Origin: Streptomyces sp. CBMA123
GTDB lineage: Bacteria > Actinomycetota > Actinomycetes > Streptomycetales > Streptomycetaceae
DNA: 64,000 nt
Assembly (NCBI RefSeq): GCF_014596465.1
Contig: NZ_MECK01000057.1
Coordinates: forward strand, 1 to 64,000
Reading direction: 5' to 3'
This document shows positions 45,721 to 55,119 of this stretch, one piece after another. The notes below the pieces were generated by a model, which ran no database searches, was not told the origin of the DNA, and saw nothing but the letters and a program-made list of their open reading frames with translations. The position numbers and the translations under genes were made by a program. How positions within the stretch are numbered: the first letter of the stretch is position 1; each line of letters opens with the position of its first letter.

Positions 45721-45754
45721 GTTCGGGCGTACTCCCGCTGGAGTACGCCCGAAC
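45721..45754. promoter_or_regulatory. Perfect 34-bp inverted repeat upstream of the sensor kinase gene
   Basis: Fifteen-nt arms (45721-45735 and 45740-45754) are exact complements around 4 nt, with core GTACTCC-CGCT-GGAGTAC. A related site lies before the SHOCT gene. It could also serve as a terminator for the leftward Clp gene, which ends at 45812, but the shared core favours a regulator site. Confidence 0.65.
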
Positions 45755-45811
45755 CCGTCACGCCCTCGGCCACCCCGCCGACAACCCTGCCGTCCACCCC
45801 GCCGACGACGC

Positions 45812-48391
<2,580 letters not shown>

Positions 48392-48507
48392 GGAGGTTCA
48401 CCTCTCCAAGCGGTTTGCAGCCACACAAACACAGCGCGCGTGCGCCCGCCTCCCGGGCGAACCGTCCGGGAGGCGCCGGCCCTCCGGCCTCCCGGGACCC
48501 CGCCCGC

Positions 48508-49212
48508 TCAACCGGTGAACTGCTCCAGCACCACACCGCCGCTGTACGTCACCGCCATCGCCAGCAGCCCGCCCACGACGTTGCGCGACACCGCCCGCCC
48601 CGGCCCGGCCCCGCCCAACCGGGCACTCGTCCAGCCCGACAGGGTCAGCGCCAGCACCACCGCGACCACCGTCACCCCCAGCCGCCAGGACTCCGGCGGC
48701 AGCATGACCGCCAGCAGCGGCACCAGCGCGCCCAGCGTGAACGCGGCCGCACTGGCCAGCGCTGCCTGCCACGGATTGGTCAACGCCTCCGGGTCGATGC
48801 CGAGTTCGGTCTGCGCGTGGGCCGCCAGCGCGTCCTGCGCGGTCAGCGCCGTCGCCACCTCCCTGGCCAGCCCGTCGGTCAGCCCGCTGTCCCGGTAGTA
48901 GTCGGTCAGTTCGTCGAGCTCCCCCTCCGGATCGTCCGCCAGCTCGCGCCGCTCCTTCGCCAACGCCGCCCGCTCGGTGTCCCGTTGGGTGCTGACCGAG
49001 ACGTACTCGCCGGCTGCCATCGACATCGCCCCGGCCAGCAGCCCGGCCACCCCCGCCGCCAGCAGCGCGGTACGGGACCCAGCCGCGCCCGCCACTCCGG
49101 TCACGATCCCGGCGGTGGACACCACCCCGTCGTTCGCGCCCAGCACGGCCGCCCGCAGCCAGTTCAGCCGCGCCGACAGCTCCGCCCGGCTCTCCCCCGT
49201 CTGCTCCGCCAT
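48508..49212 (-). CDS. VIT1/CCC1-family iron/manganese transporter
   Basis: This 234-aa protein has five helices and the VIT1 pattern: [29 protein letters not shown], then [28 protein letters not shown]. The conserved acidic and Met residues move Fe2+ or Mn2+ across membranes. A soluble Glu-rich helical segment ([34 protein letters not shown]) is the cytoplasmic metal-binding part. Role in the cell: probable metal detoxification or storage. Confidence 0.9.
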   Translation of the reverse strand: MAEQTGESRAELSARLNWLRAAVLGANDGVVSTAGIVTGVAGAAGSRTALLAAGVAGLLAGAMSMAAGEYVSVSTQRDTERAALAKERRELADDPEGELDELTDYYRDSGLTDGLAREVATALTAQDALAAHAQTELGIDPEALTNPWQAALASAAAFTLGALVPLLAVMLPPESWRLGVTVVAVVLALTLSGWTSARLGGAGPGRAVSRNVVGGLLAMAVTYSGGVVLEQFTG

Positions 49213-49228
49213 CCGCGCCACACCGCTC

Positions 49229-49372
49229 TCAGGGGTCCGTACGGTCCCCCCGATCCTCGCCCGCCGCCCCCGCCACCGCCACCCGCTCCAACGCCGCCGC
49301 CCCGGCCCCGTCGAGGAACCGGATCACACCGTCCACCTCACACACCACCGCGTCGAACGCCCGGGCAGCCAC
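49229..49372 (-). pseudogene. HAD-family hydrolase remnant (first ~50 residues)
   Basis: From a GTG with AGGAGAGG upstream, the frame encodes AFDAVVCEVDGVIRFLDGAGAAALERV, the N-terminal motif I region of an HAD phosphatase (DxDG written here as EVDG). It then drifts into Gly/Ala/Asp and stops at codon 48. The first catalytic Asp is replaced by Glu and the rest is missing. It could be a decayed gene or a very short peptide; decay is more likely. Confidence 0.5.
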
Positions 49373-49562
49373 CCACCTCTCCTGCCACGCAAGATCACCG
49401 CCCCCGCGGCAGGAGGCCGGCGGTGACGACCGCCCGCCGTCCACCGACAGGGGCGGGGGCCCGCAGGTTCCCCTATGACCATTGAGGAGAAGTATGGGAG
49501 ATCGACTTCTGCGCCGAGACTGCACCGAGGCCGTCCGAGGCTGTGTCGAGACAGCGAAAACG

Positions 49563-49606
49563 ACTGCGGCCCAGGTCGGGATCATGATCCTGACCTGGGC
49601 CGCAGT
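49563..49606 (-). terminator. 44-bp near-perfect palindrome, likely the original tRNA-Val terminator
   Basis: The arms (49563-49584 and 49585-49606) are complementary except one pair. On the minus strand it lies 23 bp after the 3' end of the duplicated tRNA-Val fragment. It would have terminated the tRNA transcript before the element inserted. Confidence 0.75.
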
Positions 49607-49626
49607 GGGCGTTTCAGCTGTTCACG

Positions 49627-49671
49627 GGGTGGGCGCGGACGGTTTCGAACCGCCGACATCTGCTTTGTAAG
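49627..49671 (-). repeat. Left attachment site: duplicated 3' part of tRNA-Val(TAC)
   Basis: These 45 bp are identical to 61008-61052. They cover the anticodon loop, variable loop, T arm and 3' acceptor strand of tRNA-Val on the minus strand, but the 5' half is absent, so this is not a functional tRNA. Confidence 0.9.
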
Positions 49672-49687
49672 TTTTCCCCGGGCAAGC

Positions 49688-49729
49688 CTCTGACCTGCTG
49701 AAACGTCGACCACTTGGCCGCTGACCTGC
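49688..49729. promoter_or_regulatory. Repeated TGACCTGC motif near the left attachment site
   Basis: CTCTGACCTGC (49688-49698) and CTGACCTGCGAAGATGCC (49721-49738) lie just inside the left end. The same motif occurs three times inside the right end in the same orientation. They may be arm-type binding sites for the element's lost integrase or excisionase. Confidence 0.45.
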
Positions 49730-49959
49730 GAAGATGCCTCTCCGGGGTTCTCGCGACCTCTCCGCGTTTCTCGGCCTCATGTGTGCCGAGTCCGTGCCGC
49801 GAGTTGATCCGCGGGCGTTCTGGCCGCGCCGACTGCCTCGCTTCTCGGCCGCTCAGCAGCCCCGCAAGTATCGCAGGCCCACCGCCCCCCTCGCGGGCGT
49901 CGAACAGGGCTAGACATCGCTGCGAACCTGGGGGGACAGCGCCCGCTCACCCACCCCAA

Positions 49960-50160
49960 CTATCACGGAACGCCACCAAGGAGCTGACCTTGCTCATCGA
50001 CACCACCACCCCTCAGCGGTTCGATGAGCTGCTCTCGGACTCAACCATTCCGGTCGCTCACCGCGCCTTGTGGGCGCTGCTCGCGAAGGTCAAGCAACCT
50101 CACGGATTTCCTTTCTCTGGACGTCCGAGACGCGACGGCACCACCCCGTGCTGCTGCTCA
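49960..50160 (+). pseudogene. Frameshifted remnant, probably of a tyrosine recombinase
   Basis: One frame encodes TTTPQRFDELLSDSTIPVAHRALWALLAKVK. The next frame continues NLTDFLSLDVRD, matching the actinobacterial integrase block (LLA-D-x-LP...LW-x-LL-x-G-x-R-x-x-E-x-L-x-L-x-V-x-D-x-D) across a shift near 50090. Only this part remains and the catalytic Arg/His/Tyr region is absent. It lies close to the left attachment site, where an integrase gene is expected. Confidence 0.45.
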
Positions 50161-50519
50161 GCGGATGATGAAGGCGTCGACAGTGCAGTCGCTCTTGACA
50201 GCGAGGAGCAGGCCCAGGCACTCCAGGAGGGTCTCCTCCTGCATCGCGCTGAACAGGTGGCTCGTGTCCACGGGGCTGTACGCGCCGGCACGGGCCGGAT
50301 TACGGCTGTCACCAGCCGACCGAACTCGCCGGGCCCGAGTTGAGGTCTGCCGTGCCTTGCAGGGTCAACGACGTGGGGCTCGATGGCCGCCGGTGACCTG
50401 ACTGTCGACCGCTCCGCTGCGCTGTTAGTGGCTGGTAGCAGTTTGCTGGAGGAAAGACAGTTGCCGACAGCACATCGGGTACAGTGCGGACGAGACGAGC
50501 AGAGAGCCTGGGGGGTCCA
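50161..50519. other. Gap between the recombinase remnant and the first cassette gene
   Basis: These 359 bp have only short open stretches (for instance a frame reading GVDSAVALDSEEQAQALQEGLLLHRAEQ that ends at 50343). None has a good start. The right part must hold the promoter of the cassette. Confidence 0.4.
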
Positions 50520-51266
50520 GTGCGCGAGGTCATCTACCTGTCCGAGGGCAAGCTGAGGGAGTTCCTACCAGAACCCCGCCGAGCTCTCCCCGCTGTCTCA
50601 CTGCATGCTGGCCTACCCTTTGCCGGGATGGACGTAGCGACGCCCACTTCGAACAACGCCCAGGATCTGCGGCGTCATTTGAAGCGAGTAGAGAAGACCC
50701 TGACTCGCAAATTGCCTCATTACACAGAAGCCAACATTGATACGGGCAGCTGGGTAAAATTCGAGACCCGCCTGAACTGGGTTACGCTGCGGGATAGGTA
50801 TCGGGACCTGGTCCTGTTCGTGGATTCGGAGCTCAATCACGAGACCGGGGGCCCACGTCGGCTGCTGCTGCACGGATCGGCCCGACACTTGCTCGGTCGG
50901 CCACCGGTCCAGGTTGACGGTCCTGCGCTTACCGGGCTCGAAGGCGGTGGCCACAGCGCCGGGACAATCTTCGTCACCAACGCCGGACACGTCGTCAACG
51001 CACTGGCTCATTCACTAAACGAGCTCGGGCCGGAGGCCGGGGAAGGCGCTGAGCCCCTCCCCGAGGCGACCGCCCCGCTGCACCGCAAGGGCCTTCGCGA
51101 CCTGCTGGCAGCGCTGGACGCCGAGCGCGAACACGCCGAGGTAAGGACCTCCGCTGTCGTGACCGGCCTCGCCCGGGTCAGCGCAGTACTAGAAGAGACG
51201 TCCACCGAGGTCGGCTGCATGGTGGCAAGCCCGCTGGTCGTGGAGTACGTGAAGCAGCGCGCCTAA
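50520..51266 (+). CDS. DUF7019 / SAVMC3_10250-like protein, first gene of the island cassette
   Basis: This 248-aa cytoplasmic protein opens with EVIYLSEGKLREF. In the middle are TGSWVKFETRLNWVTLRDRYRDLVLFVD and RRLLLHGSARHLLGRPP. That pattern (a start like 'YxSxxKl', W-x-F-E, LF-D, LLL-GS-xHL) is the one I remember for the DUF7019/SAVMC3_10250 family, found in actinobacteria beside regulatory and defence genes. No catalytic residues can be named. A GGGGGG run lies just before the GTG. It is followed after 61 bp by the AIPR gene on the same strand. Confidence 0.55.
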   Translation: MREVIYLSEGKLREFLPEPRRALPAVSLHAGLPFAGMDVATPTSNNAQDLRRHLKRVEKTLTRKLPHYTEANIDTGSWVKFETRLNWVTLRDRYRDLVLFVDSELNHETGGPRRLLLHGSARHLLGRPPVQVDGPALTGLEGGGHSAGTIFVTNAGHVVNALAHSLNELGPEAGEGAEPLPEATAPLHRKGLRDLLAALDAEREHAEVRTSAVVTGLARVSAVLEETSTEVGCMVASPLVVEYVKQRA

Positions 51267-51327
51267 CTTCTTGGCGCATGGCACACCACAGCGTATCCCT
51301 AAGCAATCGACCTGAAGGGGGGTCACT

Positions 51328-53460
51328 ATGGAAGATCGCACCAGCATGCCGTTGCAGGTCCGTCAGGTGCACCAAGCCCTGACCCGGCAATTCGCGGGCC
51401 TCCTGGACCTGACCGACCTCCCCGGTCTCGCCGAGGTAGAGCGCGAGCAAGCCTTCCTCTCACGAGCCCTGGCCGCCAAGGCAGTGATGCTGGTCGCCGA
51501 CTGCACAGCAGCGGAGGCGGCAGAGGCGGTGACAGACGGCGCCGACGACCACGGCATCGACGCCGTGCTGGTCTCACCCGTTACTGGTGAGATCTGGCTG
51601 GTCCAGGCCAAGTGGAGCAACAAGGGAGCGGCGCGACTGGACGGGACGGCCGCTTCGCAGCTGCTGCACGGCCTCGAACGGCTACTTGATCATCAGTATG
51701 ACCGGTTCAATGGAAAGTTCCAGCGGCTCGGCGATCAAATCAATTCGGTGCTCAATGGGTATACGCCGCGAATCCACCTCGTCCTGGCGGCCCTGGGCGA
51801 GAACGGCCTGACGCGCGAGGGGCAGGGCCTACTAGACGAGGCGGTAGCGGAGTACAACAGGCACGGGGAGCTGCTCGACTTTCGCGTCCTGAGCTTCGCC
51901 GACTTCCATGCCGCTGCCCGGCGGGAAACCCGCCCAGCGCCGGTATTGCTCAAGGCCAGGCTGAATCCAGGTTGGCACACGAATACGATTCCCTATCAGA
52001 CGTTTGTCGGGACCCTTCCGGCCGACCAGCCGGCGGCATGGTATGCGGAACACGGAGAAAAACTCTTCGATCAGAATGTTCGCTACTCATTGGGGCTTAC
52101 CAGCGTCAACACGGGCATGGTCGACACCTTGCTGGACAGTCCCCATGAGTTCTGGTACTTCAACAACGGGATCACGGTTCTGTGCGACTCGATCCGCCCT
52201 AGGTACTCCAGCCTTCGGCACCCGACAGGCCATTCAGTGGATCTGGAGATGATCAATGCCCGGGTCGTCAATGGCGCGCAGACTGTCGCTTCTCTTCATT
52301 ACGCCTACATGCGAGACTCAGAGGCCGTCCAGGATGCAGCCGTCTCAATTCGAGTGATCTGCCTGGAGGGTGCTCCCACTGATCTTGCGCAACGGATCAC
52401 CCGGGCCACAAATAAGCAAAACAGCGTGGAGGAAAGGGACTTCGCTGCGCTCGATCCTCAGCAGGAGCTCATCCGTGAGGATTTTTCTCTGTCGCTAGGA
52501 AAGTCGTACGTCCTCAAGCGAGGCGAGCAGGAGCCGGCACCAGCCGCGGGGTGCAGTGTAGTCGAGGCAGCCCTTGCCCTTGCCTGTTCGCACCCGGATG
52601 CTTCGATGGCCGCCCGCGCTCGGCAAGACCTGGATGCCCTGTGGCGCCGAGGCCCCGATGGGCTTTACCTCCAGCTTTTCGGCAGCAGACCTTCCGCTCT
52701 GCAGGTCTGGCGATCGGTCAGGCTCATGCGTGCGGTCCGCGATGAATTGGCATCTCTTACCGAAAGCCTTGAAGGCCGTGACCGTGTCATTGCGGAACAG
52801 GCTGACCTGCTGATCGTCCACATCGCGTTCCAACTAATTGGCATCGATGATATCGAAGATCCGGGCGACGATTGGGAAGACCGGCTAGAACCTACCGCTA
52901 AGCGGACCGCTACTATTCTTGCTAGGCTCCGCGATCAACTGAACGCCAGATACGGCCAGTACAGGATCGTTAACCGGACTTTTCGCAACGAGGAGAGCTG
53001 CCGACACCTGGTATCGGGTGTGCTGCTATCCATGGGGCAGGGCACTGATCAACGGCCCTCTGCCCCTCAGCACCCGGCCCGCAAGCAGCGACGCCCCAAC
53101 TCCGTTCCTGTGCTGGTGGAGCACGGTCGTATCGAGGACGGGGCTCAACTGATCTATCGGCCCACGAATGACATAGAGAGGGATGCACTTCACGACTGGA
53201 TGAGCGAAGCCCCGGAGCGTTGCCTCGCTTCCTGGGTCAACGATGTTCGCAAGCCCCTGATCTGGGCGGTAGACGATAGGCGCTACTCGCCGACTGCGCT
53301 GGTGATGCAGATATGGGAAGAGGCCGGGTGGACTGAACGGCCTCTTTCAGTACAGGGCCCGGCTCGTTGGTACCTGCCGGGCGAGGGTACGCTCGTTGAT
53401 CTCGCCGAGGAAATCCTGACTGACACGGACGCAACGGGCGATGGTTCTGGTGCGGAATGA
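51328..53460 (+). CDS. AIPR-family (abortive phage infection) protein with PD-(D/E)XK-like N-terminus
   Basis: This 710-aa cytoplasmic protein has two recognisable parts. Residues 70-100 (DDHGIDAVLVSP...IWLVQAKWS) fit a Mrr-like nuclease core, with D78 and Q93-x-K95 as metal-site residues. Residues ~230-520 carry the AIPR signature: HEFWYFNNGITVLCD (around 274-288), INARVVNGAQTVASL, then TRATNKQNSVEERDF. The C-terminal 200 residues are unassigned. AIPR proteins act in abortive infection or restriction-type defence (family knowledge). GAAGGGGGG lies before the ATG. The gene's end overlaps the kinase start by 20 bp. GC content is clearly below the chromosomal norm. Confidence 0.85.
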   Translation: MEDRTSMPLQVRQVHQALTRQFAGLLDLTDLPGLAEVEREQAFLSRALAAKAVMLVADCTAAEAAEAVTDGADDHGIDAVLVSPVTGEIWLVQAKWSNKGAARLDGTAASQLLHGLERLLDHQYDRFNGKFQRLGDQINSVLNGYTPRIHLVLAALGENGLTREGQGLLDEAVAEYNRHGELLDFRVLSFADFHAAARRETRPAPVLLKARLNPGWHTNTIPYQTFVGTLPADQPAAWYAEHGEKLFDQNVRYSLGLTSVNTGMVDTLLDSPHEFWYFNNGITVLCDSIRPRYSSLRHPTGHSVDLEMINARVVNGAQTVASLHYAYMRDSEAVQDAAVSIRVICLEGAPTDLAQRITRATNKQNSVEERDFAALDPQQELIREDFSLSLGKSYVLKRGEQEPAPAAGCSVVEAALALACSHPDASMAARARQDLDALWRRGPDGLYLQLFGSRPSALQVWRSVRLMRAVRDELASLTESLEGRDRVIAEQADLLIVHIAFQLIGIDDIEDPGDDWEDRLEPTAKRTATILARLRDQLNARYGQYRIVNRTFRNEESCRHLVSGVLLSMGQGTDQRPSAPQHPARKQRRPNSVPVLVEHGRIEDGAQLIYRPTNDIERDALHDWMSEAPERCLASWVNDVRKPLIWAVDDRRYSPTALVMQIWEEAGWTERPLSVQGPARWYLPGEGTLVDLAEEILTDTDATGDGSGAE

Positions 53461-54796
53461 ATGGCGCCTAATAAACGGGCGCTACGAGCTCCGCCAGCTA
53501 CTCGGAAGCGGCGCGATGGGAGAGGTCTGGCTCGGGCTTGATCGCGACTCTAAGCAAACCGTCGCCGTCAAGCTAATCCATCAGGAAATTTCGGGTCCCT
53601 GCGACCCGAAAGAGCTGGCCGATCGTTTTAATCGGGAAGCCCGACTGCTCGCACAATTGAAGCACACGGGCATTCCGGCATTCCTCGACGCCCGGTTGGG
53701 GCCCAGCCACGATAGGCCCTATCTTGTAATGGAATATGTTCTCGGCCGAGACCTCGCGGAGATCATCGGGGAAGGACGCCGCTTTACCGAGCAAGAGGTC
53801 GTTTCCATTGCTGTTCAGATCTGCGACGTGCTGGAATACACCCACGCAGTCCCGGTCATCCATCGAGACATCAAGCCGGCCAACCTCATGCTTACCGGCG
53901 ACCAACGAGTCATCGTCCTAGACTTTGGGGTGGCCAGGATGTTCCGAACGGATCAGGCACGACTGACCCAGGGCAACAGGGTGCTGGGCACCGTAACCTA
54001 CATGCCCCCCGAGCAGTTGGAGGGCCGCGACGTAACTCCACGTAGCGATCTCTACTCCCTGTCCTGTGTGCTGTACGAACTCCTCACCGGCCAACCGCCG
54101 TTCTCTGGCGATGATGTCCCGAGTGTCATGCTCAAGCACTTAAAGCGCGCCCCGAACCCGGTAGGTCTGCTGTGCCCTGGCGTCGACCCCGTGCTGGAAG
54201 AGGTCATCATGGCCGGGTTGGCGAAACGGATGAGCGACCGCCCAGCGTCCGCTCAGGAATTCCGTGAACAGCTCAACTTGGTAGGACGGAACGTAGTAGG
54301 TCCGAGCAATCCGGCATCGCAGAACTACGCCCGAGTGATAGCGCCTGCCGTCCCAAGCGATCCCCTACCGCTCAATGTACGGCTCGCACAGGCCCAGGTC
54401 CTCTTCGAGGGGGGCCGGATTGGTGAGGCGCTTCCTCGCTTCGCCCACCTCACAGGAGAGTTGGAGGCCCTTGGACGTGAGTATGCGGAAAAGGCCGCGT
54501 GGTGCCGTTTCAGGCACGGTTGCTGCTTGGCACACCTTGGGCACCTGAAGGAGGCGCTGAATCATCTCCGCACACTCGTGGACGACCTGGCTTCCTGTCG
54601 CGCGTCGGACGACCGTCTGCTACTCAAGGTCCGCTTTCGCATCGGCCAGTTGCTTCTCGATGAGAATGATGGACACGGTATTATCGAGATCGCCGCAGTC
54701 TTCCAAGCTTTGAAAGATGCCAACCGCCCTGAGGACACCGATTTCTATGCGACCGTCAGCCGGGCACTACTCCATACCGCATTCTGGTCCCAATAG
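53441..54796 (+). CDS. Soluble Ser/Thr protein kinase with TPR-like C-terminal domain
   Basis: This 451-aa kinase has Gly loop LGSGAMGEVW (21-30), Lys44, HRDIKPANLM (catalytic D143), DFG (161-163) and PPEQ. All catalytic residues are present. Residues ~310-445 are helical pairs like TPR (AQVLFEGGRIGEALPRFAHL; CLAHLGHLKEALNHLRTL). There is no membrane helix or PASTA domain, unlike housekeeping streptomycete kinases. The ATG overlaps the end of the AIPR gene by 20 bp. Codon 234 is TTA (54140-54142), rare in streptomycetes and decoded by the developmental tRNA bldA. Confidence 0.9.
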   Translation: MVLVRNEWRLINGRYELRQLLGSGAMGEVWLGLDRDSKQTVAVKLIHQEISGPCDPKELADRFNREARLLAQLKHTGIPAFLDARLGPSHDRPYLVMEYVLGRDLAEIIGEGRRFTEQEVVSIAVQICDVLEYTHAVPVIHRDIKPANLMLTGDQRVIVLDFGVARMFRTDQARLTQGNRVLGTVTYMPPEQLEGRDVTPRSDLYSLSCVLYELLTGQPPFSGDDVPSVMLKHLKRAPNPVGLLCPGVDPVLEEVIMAGLAKRMSDRPASAQEFREQLNLVGRNVVGPSNPASQNYARVIAPAVPSDPLPLNVRLAQAQVLFEGGRIGEALPRFAHLTGELEALGREYAEKAAWCRFRHGCCLAHLGHLKEALNHLRTLVDDLASCRASDDRLLLKVRFRIGQLLLDENDGHGIIEIAAVFQALKDANRPEDTDFYATVSRALLHTAFWSQ

Positions 54797-55119
54797 GGAG
54801 AGCGCGCCCCACACCTCCGAGATCGTGCCCGCGCGCCGGAGCAACGCCAGCCGTTGCCTGACCTGGCGAAAGGGGCCGTCTACGCGGAGGCGGGGGTCTT
54901 CTGGTCAACAGCGCCATCCTGATCGCCGACACCGTCTATGTCTCCGACCCTGACGGGCTCGATGTCAGTGTGCTGAGGCTCGGGCCAGCCGCCATCGAGC
55001 TGGCACGCCTAGTACTGCACGAGCGCCTCACTCAGCCCCGGAAATCCGGTCGGATAGCCTGCCAGTTGTGGCCCGGTTGAGCGCCACAACGGGCACATAC
55101 CTTGCGGGAGTTCCTCGTG
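54797..55119 (+). other. Gap between kinase and helicase genes with a possible short decayed frame
   Basis: These 323 bp contain one frame (54889-55080) reading LLVNSAILIADTVYVSDPDGLDVSVLRLGPAAIELARLVL before a TGA. It has no obvious start or known family. It may be the remnant of a gene lost between the kinase and helicase genes. Confidence 0.35.

Noticed and set aside
49627..49671. A second tRNA-Val gene at the left end
   Set aside because: Only the 3' part is present; the acceptor 5' strand and D arm are missing, so it is an attachment-site duplicate.
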